Assembly: GCA_944377165.1 (NCBI GenBank)
Contig: CALWEJ010000005.1
Location: forward strand, 1 to 64,000
Source of the DNA: an uncultured Clostridia bacterium
Lineage (GTDB): Bacteria; Bacillota; Clostridia; Christensenellales; UBA1242
Direction of reading: 5' to 3'
DNA: 64,000 nucleotides
Positions 34,630 to 42,700 of this stretch are shown in pieces (positions within the stretch are counted from its first letter, which is position 1; each line of letters begins with the position of its first letter). A program made the position numbers and the translations under genes. Below the pieces are notes generated by a model, which had not been told where the DNA came from, ran no database searches, and worked only from the letters and a program-made list of their open reading frames with translations.

Positions 34630-37600
34630 CTATTTATTTGTTTTTTCTTCGCTGTTTTCATTAGTTTCGTTTTGTTGAGTACTAGTTTTATCGGTAGATA
34701 ATTTTTTAATTAAACTATTAATATACGCATCAGTTTTAACATAATTGATTTCTGTTTCTACCTTAGATATATCGACACCGATAGAAGCAACTAAACGTTG
34801 ATTTTTCTTTAATTCTTTTTCTACACTATTAATATCAGACTTGTCCGCGCGCCTGATTTTCAAATCACGCAAATTAGCTAAATCTTTCTTATATTTTGAT
34901 TCGTATTCACTACGTTGAGTTGTTAAATTCGTTAATTGTTTATTTAATTCGCGGAGTTTAGACTCTTTAATAGCTGTAGCTTTTCTTAAATATACTTGTC
35001 TATTGACTGTAAGATTTCTATCATATTCATTCTTAGATTTTTTAACAGGTTTCTTCCATTTTATTTTGCGTACACAAACACCTACTACTGCAATAACAAT
35101 TGCAAGTGAGAATAGGATAGTAGGAAGTACATATCCCCAATTAATATTACCTAAATTGTTAGTTGGTTCTTCTTCTGACTCAGTATCTTCATTTTCGTCA
35201 CTATTTGAAGATTGAGCTAAAATCTTATTATATTCATTTTCGCTAACAGAGTTAAAGTCAGTTAAATCGTCCTTAAATTCTATATCAGTAAAGAATACAG
35301 TTCCTGCACATTCATTAGATGCGCTACCTAACGAAAATTGTATGTTTGCATTAGTGACATCACTAGTTGGGTTAATATAGAAAGTATAAGTCTTCCAACC
35401 ATTGTTGATAGTGTTATCAGAATTTAAACTTGCAGTAGTAATGTTAGTAAATCCACCGTCAAAACCAGAGATAGATAGGCTCGCAGTTAGATTATCTAAC
35501 TTATCAGCTGTTTGATTTAAGTGATTATAGGTGAATACTTTAATAGAGATAGAGTAGTATTTATCAGTAGATAAATCAAATCCTATAGTTGAATTTACAG
35601 TATAATGCGTTGTGTCAGTTGAACGGATTGCTAATATATTTTTGTTTTCGCCTATACTTAAGAATTTTGTGCGTTGTTCTGCGTCTGCAGATGAGATAAT
35701 ATTGTTGTTGTTAATATTGTTTGTATTTACAATACCGTATATAACACCGTCTTTAGACTCTCCGCTAATGAAGTTTGGTGTAGCAAAATCACCTTTACCA
35801 TTATTAGCATAAAAATCGTGAAGGTCTGCGCTAGTGGAGTAATCAGCTACCACTGTATTTTTAGAGACGTTTACGAGTGCGTTGTCGGCATATAAGTATC
35901 CATACCCTTTAGACGTGTTTAAAGTAATTTTTAATGAAACATCAAGTGCTTGATAAGCAGTCTTTAAATTTAATTCTACTGTCTTCCATTCGAAGTTCGT
36001 ATCTACACTTGTTGAAGTAAGGACAACTTCTTTTTCATTCAAAGTTGTCACAAGAGATATTGTAGCAGGAGCATTTTGAGTTTTGATATTTATTGTAAAT
36101 CTATAATTAGATTCAACTGCTAATGTTTTTGCTGTACTTGTGTAAGATAGCGTATCGTTTGTAGCATTATATAACATTAAAATATTGTTGTTAGAACTTC
36201 CGCTTGGACTGTTAGGATTAATTAAATTTGTATAATCTGAACTTGCCCATTTAGCCCATTCTGTTGAGTCAGTATTTACGACCCCATAATATTGTTGATA
36301 ATTTCCGCTAGAAACTTCCCAACCAGATGGAGTGATAGGGTAAGCCTTAGAATAATCTTCCACTTCTACACTATTGAAGTTTCCGTTAATTAAATAGGTA
36401 TTGCCTTCTTCATCTACGTTATCAGAAGTTATTGCAGTACTAGAAGATAAATCTGCGCTAGCAACATTGTCGCCTGTAGCATTAGAGAAGGTTGAATAAT
36501 TTGTGTACGATACTGTCACATTTGATATATAAAGTTTACCTACAGCACCATCTTCACCACCAAAATTAATAGATAATCTATAATTAGAAATTTCTGTTGG
36601 GTTAGAAAGTACATAGAAAGTAAATGTACTATAGTTGTTCATTAGTTCAGATGATGTGTCGCTAGAGATTGTAATTGTAGGATTTTCATCAGCTAAATCT
36701 TCGCTAGCAATATCGCCGTCCGAATTAGTTGCTATTAATGATAATGTGATTTCTCCGTCCAAATCTATAACTTTAGTTTTAACACTTATCTTGTAAACTC
36801 TATTTTGTTCTAGTGATAAGAAATCATTTGAAGTTGTATATAAAGATGAACATTTATTTATATTTTCTGCTCTAAAAGCAAATTCGTTTGTTCCGTCGAA
36901 AGCTTCTTTATCATCACTTAAAACATAACTATACGAAGAATTTTCGAGATTAGAACCGCCCTCTCTAAACAAATAATTGTTTTTAGAAGTCATTTCATAT
37001 GAAGTTATTACTTGGTCATTTAAATCTAATTCCACCGCGTCGCTTGCAACCGAACTAAGCGCACTATCGTTAAGTTGGTGTGCCGATAAATTATCGAATA
37101 ATACAGCGCCCGCACCATTGTGGAACATAGCCAATTTGATATTAGATGAAGAATTATCATTAGTCTTAACTACGAATGTATATGTTGTCCAACTATTTGC
37201 TTTTCCTGCGAATAAGATAGAAGATAAAATTTCATTATCATTATCACTGTCCACTAAATACAACTCAGCAATTCCATTAGCATTTGTGAAGACGTCAACG
37301 GTGAGCATATAGTTAGAGTTAGAAGACATTGCTATAGCATTGTCCATTATATAGCCTACGTGCGCGCTAGCAGGCGAATCAATGACTAGCATATATTCTT
37401 CACTAGCATTGTTCGGATTGCTATAAGGATATAGACTTTTGAATTCGTCCTCGTCGCGTTTAATGACACCGATATTCTCTGCGTTTACGTTTTCACTATC
37501 AGAAATTTCTGTAAAATCTGCATTAACTAGAGTATAATCAGCGGGCTCAATAGGATAACTAGATTGACTACCGCTAGGTACGAAGTTAGGATTATCTAGT

Positions 37601-37746
37601 TCGACCTCTAAGATGTTAGAACTAACTGCATATGCTACCTTTTTACTACTAAAAATATGGAATAAAGTTTGGCTTGCGAATAAGAGCATAGCAAAGGTTA
37701 GTACGAAAGTTAATAATTTTTTGAATTTTGAATTAATCGTTTTCAT
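34630..37746 (-). CDS. Membrane-anchored surface protein with jelly-roll-like repeats and cytoplasmic coiled coil
   Basis: A 1038-residue protein with a signal peptide (about 1-40). At least four repeats of a beta-jelly-roll type follow; each contains 'YMLTVDVFT' or 'YRFTINIKT'-like strands, 'W..YTF.V' and ends near 'LF.DN' (carbohydrate-binding CenC/CBM-like pattern). A membrane helix at about 868-892 is followed by a basic, heptad-rich cytoplasmic region of about 145 residues, a probable coiled coil. No sortase motif is present. GAGGT lies 5 nt before the ATG and a TTGCAT-17-TATAAT promoter is upstream. It probably binds glycans outside and could connect to intracellular partners. Confidence 0.8.
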   Translation of the reverse strand: MKTINSKFKKLLTFVLTFAMLLFASQTLFHIFSSKKVAYAVSSNILEVELDNPNFVPSGSQSSYPIEPADYTLVNADFTEISDSENVNAENIGVIKRDEDEFKSLYPYSNPNNASEEYMLVIDSPASAHVGYIMDNAIAMSSNSNYMLTVDVFTNANGIAELYLVDSDNDNEILSSILFAGKANSWTTYTFVVKTNDNSSSNIKLAMFHNGAGAVLFDNLSAHQLNDSALSSVASDAVELDLNDQVITSYEMTSKNNYLFREGGSNLENSSYSYVLSDDKEAFDGTNEFAFRAENINKCSSLYTTSNDFLSLEQNRVYKISVKTKVIDLDGEITLSLIATNSDGDIASEDLADENPTITISSDTSSELMNNYSTFTFYVLSNPTEISNYRLSINFGGEDGAVGKLYISNVTVSYTNYSTFSNATGDNVASADLSSSTAITSDNVDEEGNTYLINGNFNSVEVEDYSKAYPITPSGWEVSSGNYQQYYGVVNTDSTEWAKWASSDYTNLINPNSPSGSSNNNILMLYNATNDTLSYTSTAKTLAVESNYRFTINIKTQNAPATISLVTTLNEKEVVLTSTSVDTNFEWKTVELNLKTAYQALDVSLKITLNTSKGYGYLYADNALVNVSKNTVVADYSTSADLHDFYANNGKGDFATPNFISGESKDGVIYGIVNTNNINNNNIISSADAEQRTKFLSIGENKNILAIRSTDTTHYTVNSTIGFDLSTDKYYSISIKVFTYNHLNQTADKLDNLTASLSISGFDGGFTNITTASLNSDNTINNGWKTYTFYINPTSDVTNANIQFSLGSASNECAGTVFFTDIEFKDDLTDFNSVSENEYNKILAQSSNSDENEDTESEEEPTNNLGNINWGYVLPTILFSLAIVIAVVGVCVRKIKWKKPVKKSKNEYDRNLTVNRQVYLRKATAIKESKLRELNKQLTNLTTQRSEYESKYKKDLANLRDLKIRRADKSDINSVEKELKKNQRLVASIGVDISKVETEINYVKTDAYINSLIKKLSTDKTSTQQNETNENSEEKTNK

Positions 37747-37783
37747 TTTTACCTCAAATTAAATTATTGCATAAAACTAATTT

Positions 37784-37812
37784 ATTATAATATAAAGATA
37801 AAAAAAATGCAA
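37784..37812 (-). promoter_or_regulatory. Promoter of the 1038-residue surface protein
   Basis: Minus strand TTGCAT (37807-37812), 17 nt, perfect TATAAT (37784-37789). Confidence 0.65.
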
Positions 37813-37817
37813 ATAAA

Positions 37818-38207
37818 ATGCTAGATTTTACACACAATACATTAATGAAAAAATGTAAAACTTGGCAAATTGTATTTTTTGGCGCGTTAATCGGTTTGAT
37901 TAACGGATTTTTTGGTGGTGGCGGAGGAATGATAGTTGTTCCTTTACTTACTAAATTTTTTGGTATGGAGCAGAAAAGAGCACAAGCTACCGCACTTTTT
38001 GTCATTCTTCCTATTAGTCTCGTTAGTACAATAGTTTATATGTGCTATAATTCTGTTGATTTTTCGTCTGGCTGGCCAGTAATCGTGGGTATTGTCGCAG
38101 GTGGGGTCGTTGGAGCACTATTATTGAACAAGCTAAAAAATAATATTGTGCGCGGAATTTTCATTTTCTTTATGCTTCTCGGCGGAATAGTTATGTTGTT
38201 TAGGTAG
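37818..38207 (+). CDS. TauE/SafE-family transporter, N-terminal half protein
   Basis: A 129-residue membrane protein with four membrane segments. The glycine-rich GFFGGGGGMIVVPLLTKFF motif is the hallmark first half of TSUP (TauE/SafE) permeases, which export sulfite or organosulfur anions. A full TSUP protein is about 250 residues with two such repeats; here the second half is a separate gene 8 nt downstream. The start could instead be ATG 37845, since neither has a good Shine-Dalgarno. Two separately encoded halves probably assemble into one transporter. Substrate unknown. Confidence 0.85.
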   Translation: MLDFTHNTLMKKCKTWQIVFFGALIGLINGFFGGGGGMIVVPLLTKFFGMEQKRAQATALFVILPISLVSTIVYMCYNSVDFSSGWPVIVGIVAGGVVGALLLNKLKNNIVRGIFIFFMLLGGIVMLFR

Positions 38208-38215
38208 GAGAGAAT

Positions 38216-38626
38216 ATGCTGTTTTGGGAAATTGTAATAGGTGCGTTGGGTGGAATAATAGGCGGAATGGGTATGGGTGGAGGCAGTTTGACTATACCTT
38301 TGCTCACAATATTTTTGTCATATGAACAATTGTTAGCGCAGGGAGTGAATTTAGTCGCATTTTTACCTATGTCGTTAGTTGCTTTATGTATTCATATAAA
38401 AAATAAGCTCGTTGATTTTAAGTCAACGTGGGCTTTAGCTGTAGTGGGGTGCTTGTTTAGTTTAGGTGGGGCAATTTTAGCGAACCACATTGAAAATAAA
38501 GTCCTTAAAATATTATTTGCATTATTTTTAATTGCTTTAGGCATTTGGCAATTAGTTGAAATGATTAAAGAGGTTAAAAAGAAAAAACTAAAAAACAAAA
38601 AATCCGACGAAGGGGAAATGAACTAA
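38216..38626 (+). CDS. TauE/SafE-family transporter, C-terminal half protein
   Basis: A 136-residue membrane protein with about four membrane segments and a basic C-terminal tail. GGIIGGMGMGGGSLTIPLLTIFL is the second-repeat TSUP signature, matching the motif of the preceding gene. AGGAGA lies before the ATG. It is in the same transcript as the first half, 8 nt apart. The two halves are complementary rather than frameshifted pieces: each has its own start, stop and ribosome site. Confidence 0.85.
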   Translation: MLFWEIVIGALGGIIGGMGMGGGSLTIPLLTIFLSYEQLLAQGVNLVAFLPMSLVALCIHIKNKLVDFKSTWALAVVGCLFSLGGAILANHIENKVLKILFALFLIALGIWQLVEMIKEVKKKKLKNKKSDEGEMN

Positions 38627-39001
38627 ATTAAGCATTGATAAAGCAAAAACTTATAAAAAATTAAAAAATTCTTAAATCAATATGTATGATTTGTTAAAAT
38701 AATAGTAAAATCTTAATTTGAAATTCGATTAGTATAGTTTAAGAAGTCTAAGCAAATTTATTAAAGCAAAAAAGAGTTGTATTGTACTTACAAACTCTTT
38801 TGCCTCAAAATAATTATCGTTTACTGTTTAAATAATATATAAAAATATAAGACATATATGTATTTTAGACATTTAAATATCTTTTCCATTTTAATTATAT
38901 TAATCTTACTAGATTAAAAATTATGAATTAGTTTTTAACATATAAGCATTTCGTAAATAATGCAACTATCATATATGTTCGTAAATTTGCGCTACTTTTT
39001 G
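38627..39001. other. Intergenic region with convergent terminator
   Basis: 375 bp of AT-rich DNA. AAAAGAGTTGT and ACAAACTCTTTT (about 38768-38803) form a hairpin suited to both the TSUP pair and the minus-strand gene. No ORF or other RNA was seen. Confidence 0.55.
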
Positions 39002-39607
39002 TTATAGACCTTTAATATCTGTTGATAATGGCAATATTTTTATTTCAGAATTTTTTGTTATTGTGAAATCACTACTTCCTACATTAAAATGATTAGTTGG
39101 TAAGCCTTTGTCGGCAATAATTTTCCAATCGTAATGCTCATAATCAAAATTCCCGTTATAACATTCGTGAATATTAAATATAGTTTGATTTTTTGTAAGA
39201 GCAAATGAAATACCTTTGCAGTTTAAGAAAGTATCTTTTTGGAATCTAATTGGATAATCGGTTGATACAACTATTATTTTATCTCTTAAATCACAAAAAC
39301 AATCTTCAGCTAAAGTCACATAACCATCTAAATATTTTTTATGCTGAATAAAAGATGAATATCTTGCAGCGAAAGAATAATGTCTATAAAGAGTATAGAA
39401 ATCTTCTTCATTCAAAAATTTATTTTCAAAGTCTTTTATTTTAATTGGCGGTAGCATAATTTCCTTAGATTCATAGTTGTTTTTCATATTGAAGAATCTA
39501 AGAATTTGAGTTCCTGCGACTTGGAATCCATAATCAGGAGTACCGTCATCTCCAAATTTTATGTATAATTCACCGCATTTTAGATATTTTCCGCTTAAAT
39601 CTTTCAT
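39002..39607 (-). CDS. Hypothetical 201-residue soluble protein
   Basis: I do not recognise this protein. It has no signal peptide or membrane segment. Notable are a YxxCGELYIKFGDDG start, aromatic-rich middle (FYTLYRHYSFAARYSSF) and cysteines in DCFCDL and near residue 158 (HECYNG). GGAGG lies 8 nt before ATG 39607; the ORF extends nine residues upstream to 39634 but that part precedes the ribosome site. The promoter on the minus strand is TTGACA (39648-39653), 17 nt, TGTACT (39625-39630). It is a single-gene transcript. Confidence 0.7.
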   Translation of the reverse strand: MKDLSGKYLKCGELYIKFGDDGTPDYGFQVAGTQILRFFNMKNNYESKEIMLPPIKIKDFENKFLNEEDFYTLYRHYSFAARYSSFIQHKKYLDGYVTLAEDCFCDLRDKIIVVSTDYPIRFQKDTFLNCKGISFALTKNQTIFNIHECYNGNFDYEHYDWKIIADKGLPTNHFNVGSSDFTITKNSEIKILPLSTDIKGL

Positions 39608-39816
39608 AATTTTCCTCCACGGGTAGTACAACATAACAATAAGAGTCTGTCAATATGCTTTAAATTAAAATAAACTTTGATACAATAGAAAGAAATAGAC
39701 ATATTAAAATCTTAATGAAATTAAGTTTCTTTAATTATAAGTGATTTTAATAAACCGATTTTTTTAATTAAAATGTTAAAATTTGATTTGTACTATTAAG
39801 ATAGGTTAATATTGCT

Positions 39817-40536
39817 TTAATTTAAGTAAGACAAAAATTTTGAATGATTAACAACTATGTCAATTAGATTATATTTTAATTTATAATTCTCGTTAGATTC
39901 TATTGCGGATAGAGTTGAGTTTAATGAATCGCTTATTTTGTTTAAGTATTTACTATAATTCACTAACGATTTAAAATTTTTAAATTCTTTTAACGTACTT
40001 TCGTAGTTAGATATTGTATCTTGCATATACACTTTAAACGAAGATAGAGATATTTCACCTTTATCAATTTTCAATATTGAAGAATATAGGCTATTTATTG
40101 TTTCTATATTTTTGTTTATCATTTTTTCAACCGCTAAATTTTCTTCTTTACTAAATGAATTTGATTTAGTAAATTTTTTTGTTTCTAAAGTGTATATGCG
40201 TGCGCTATAATCGGTAGATAAATTTTCGACAACTGCTTCTGCCTCGCTCTTTGTCGGGTAGTAGCAGGCTAGCACGTGATAACTGCCATCATAATAAATA
40301 AAACCGGCACCGCCTCTCGACTGTATTTCGCTTGACAGCTCACTCGCACTTGAATAGTTTAAAAAAGAGTTGATTTCTACGAAATAAAATTTGCTAGTTG
40401 AGTATTTTTTAGGTATCAAGAAAAATGCCAGTCCTATCAAAAGTATTATAAATAATACGATTATGCTAATAGGCATAGTGCGTCTATGTACTATTTTTTT
40501 TCTATATTCCTTTAAATCAAAAGTGTAATTTTCCAT
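39817..40536 (-). CDS. SPOR-domain-like membrane protein
   Basis: A 239-residue protein: a short basic cytoplasmic N-terminus, a membrane helix at about 22-42, then an extracytoplasmic region. Residues 50-105 (FYFVEINSF...SYHVLACYYPTKSEAEAV) resemble a SPOR domain, which binds glycan strands lacking stem peptides at division or sporulation sites. The rest is helical. There is no Shine-Dalgarno; TATTAT (40543-40548) lies 6 nt before the ATG, suggesting a leaderless mRNA, although the -35 is poor. It is divergent from groES. Confidence 0.7.
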   Translation of the reverse strand: MENYTFDLKEYRKKIVHRRTMPISIIVLFIILLIGLAFFLIPKKYSTSKFYFVEINSFLNYSSASELSSEIQSRGGAGFIYYDGSYHVLACYYPTKSEAEAVVENLSTDYSARIYTLETKKFTKSNSFSKEENLAVEKMINKNIETINSLYSSILKIDKGEISLSSFKVYMQDTISNYESTLKEFKNFKSLVNYSKYLNKISDSLNSTLSAIESNENYKLKYNLIDIVVNHSKFLSYLN

Positions 40537-40630
40537 TAATATATAATATTTTTCAAGAATTTGTTTTATGTTTGCATATTTTGGATAAAATTCTGTAATT
40601 GTGATATATCATCGCGCTAGGAGGAAAGAA

Positions 40631-40918
40631 ATGAATTTTACACCATTATATGATAGGATAGTTATTTTACCTAAGAACAATGAAAGGACTACCGAGCACG
40701 GAATCGTTTTACCTAATACCTCGCAGGAACGTCCGCAGTTTGGCACGGTCGTTGCAGTAGGAGACGGAGAGAATCCAGATAGAGAAGGCTCTACTATGAA
40801 ACTAAAAGTTGGAGACAAAGTGCTATTTAATAAATACGCAGGAGTTGAATTAACAATCGAAGGCACACTTTATATTGTTATGCGACAAATTGATGTAATA
40901 GGGGTTATGAATGATTAA
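40631..40918 (+). CDS. groES: Co-chaperonin GroES
   Basis: A 95-residue heptamer-forming lid of the GroEL folding chamber. The PLYDRIVI start, the mobile loop with GIVLP, GTVVAVGDG, and GDKVLFNKYAGVELTIEG are standard GroES segments. AGGAGG lies 6 nt before ATG 40631; a ten-residue extension upstream is rejected. It overlaps groEL by 8 nt and is the first gene of the operon. No CIRCE operator (the HrcA-binding inverted repeat) was seen upstream. Confidence 0.95.
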   Translation: MNFTPLYDRIVILPKNNERTTEHGIVLPNTSQERPQFGTVVAVGDGENPDREGSTMKLKVGDKVLFNKYAGVELTIEGTLYIVMRQIDVIGVMND

Positions 40919-42527
40919 AACAATTGTTAACGGCGAAGTTGCTAAAATGAAGTTATTAAAAGGCGTCGAAACTATGTCGAACGCAGTAAAAATAACATTA
41001 GGTCCTAAGGGAAGAAATGTGATAGTTGACCATATTTATATAAATCCACTTGTGACGAATGACGGAGTGACTATTGCAAAAGAAATTGAACTTGACGATG
41101 AAATAGAAAATACAGGTGCTATGATACTACGTGGCGCGTGTACTAAGACTAACGATATAGCAGGAGATGGTACAACAACCGCCACTGTTTTAACAGAAAA
41201 AATTTTCCGCGAAGGGTTAAAAAGCTGTACAACAGGAGCTAACCCGATTTTGCTTAGAAATGGTATTAAAGAAGCGGTTGAATTTGTAGTAGTTGAATTA
41301 CAAAAGCGCGCAAAGCCAGTAAAAGACAATAACGCAATATGTCAGGTTGCAAGTATATCTTCAGGTAGTAAATCAACAGGCGAATTATTAGCAAAAGCGT
41401 TTGAAGAAGTTGGTTTAGACGGAGTAATCACGATAGAAGAAGGCAATAATGTACTATCAAGTTTAAATGTGGTAGAAGGCACGCGAATTAATCGCGGTTA
41501 CATAAGTCCTTATATGTGTCAAGACCAGACTAAGATGATTGCTGAACTTGCAAATCCTTACATACTTATCACAGATAAAAAGATATCTAATATTCAAGAG
41601 ATTTTGCCTGTTATTGAGAAAGTGGCTAACGTGGGCGGTAGTCTATTTATAATCGCAGATGACGTCGAAGGCGACGCATTAACTACAATAGTTATTAACA
41701 ATATGCGAAAGATTTTTTCGTGCTTAGCAGTAAAAGCTCCTTACTTTGGAGATAGACGTAAAAAAGTACTTGATGACATTGCTTTAGTTGTTAATGGAAA
41801 ATTCATTTCAGGCGATATATATAATAACTTTAAAGATGTCACACTTGATGATTTAGGTAGGGCGGATAAAGTAAAAGCGGATAAAGATAACACAACTATT
41901 ATTGGCGCTAAGGGAGATAAAACAAAAATTTCTGAGCGAGTTAAAGAATTGCGCGCTAGTCTATTAAAGGCAAAACGTGATTTTGATAAGGAAACCATTC
42001 AAGGACGAATATCTAATCTTAATGGCGGAGTTGCGATGATAAAAGTGGGTGCCGTTAGCGAAGTTGAAATGCGAGAGAAAAAATTGCGCATAGAAGACGC
42101 ACTTAATGCTACATTGTCCGCAATAGATGAAGGTATAATCGTAGGTGGCGGAACAGCATTATTAAAGATTAAACCATTGCTTGATAAATTCGTTGAAGAA
42201 AATTTAACTGGAGATGAGAAAATCGGTGCTATGATAGTGTCCAAAGCATTGGAAGAACCAATCAGACAAATAGCAAAGAACGCAGGGGTTGATGATGGTG
42301 TAGTAGTTAAAGAAGTCTTGAGTAATGACGATGAAAATTATGGTTATGACGCGCTTGAAGACAAATATTGTGATATGTTTAAAGAAGGTATTATTGACCC
42401 GCTAAAAGTGACTAGAACAGCTCTTGAGAGTGCGGGTAGTGTCGCTTCTACACTATTAACGACTGAATGTGTAGTTGTCACAGATAGGTCAAAATTGCCG
42501 AAAGAAAATACTACCATCAATCAGTAA
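40911..42527 (+). CDS. groEL: Chaperonin GroEL
   Basis: A 538-residue ATP-dependent folding chamber subunit. Family motifs are present: TLGPKGRNV near residue 29, DGVTIAKEI, and AGDGTTTATVL near residue 84. Apical-domain and C-terminal equatorial motifs follow, such as AIDEGIIVGGGTAL. The C-terminal Gly-Gly-Met repeat found in most GroELs is missing; the protein ends in a polar tail (PKENTTINQ). It is noticeably diverged in the equatorial segment ELDDEIENTGAMI. The 8-nt overlap with groES shows tight operon coupling. Confidence 0.95.
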   Translation: MIKTIVNGEVAKMKLLKGVETMSNAVKITLGPKGRNVIVDHIYINPLVTNDGVTIAKEIELDDEIENTGAMILRGACTKTNDIAGDGTTTATVLTEKIFREGLKSCTTGANPILLRNGIKEAVEFVVVELQKRAKPVKDNNAICQVASISSGSKSTGELLAKAFEEVGLDGVITIEEGNNVLSSLNVVEGTRINRGYISPYMCQDQTKMIAELANPYILITDKKISNIQEILPVIEKVANVGGSLFIIADDVEGDALTTIVINNMRKIFSCLAVKAPYFGDRRKKVLDDIALVVNGKFISGDIYNNFKDVTLDDLGRADKVKADKDNTTIIGAKGDKTKISERVKELRASLLKAKRDFDKETIQGRISNLNGGVAMIKVGAVSEVEMREKKLRIEDALNATLSAIDEGIIVGGGTALLKIKPLLDKFVEENLTGDEKIGAMIVSKALEEPIRQIAKNAGVDDGVVVKEVLSNDDENYGYDALEDKYCDMFKEGIIDPLKVTRTALESAGSVASTLLTTECVVVTDRSKLPKENTTINQ

Positions 42528-42655
42528 ATTTATAAAAATTTTTTAAAATTATTGAAAATCGACATAAAAATTGCACAATTTCATTAATTTTTAGTTAAAT
42601 TTATAAAATTTTTAAGTTTTTATGAAAATAAATATATCTTTTAATATTGAATAAA

Positions 42656-42694
42656 AAATAAAAAAGCATAATGATTTCGTTATGCTTTTTTATT
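42656..42694. terminator. Bidirectional terminator, groEL / valS
   Basis: AAAAAAGCATAA and TTATGCTTTTTT form a 12-bp stem around an 8-nt loop. Confidence 0.9.
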
Positions 42695-42700
42695 TTAGGT

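Noticed and set aside
40561-40630. CIRCE operator before groES
   Set aside because: The TTAGCACTC-N9-GAGTGCTAA pattern is not present on either strand.
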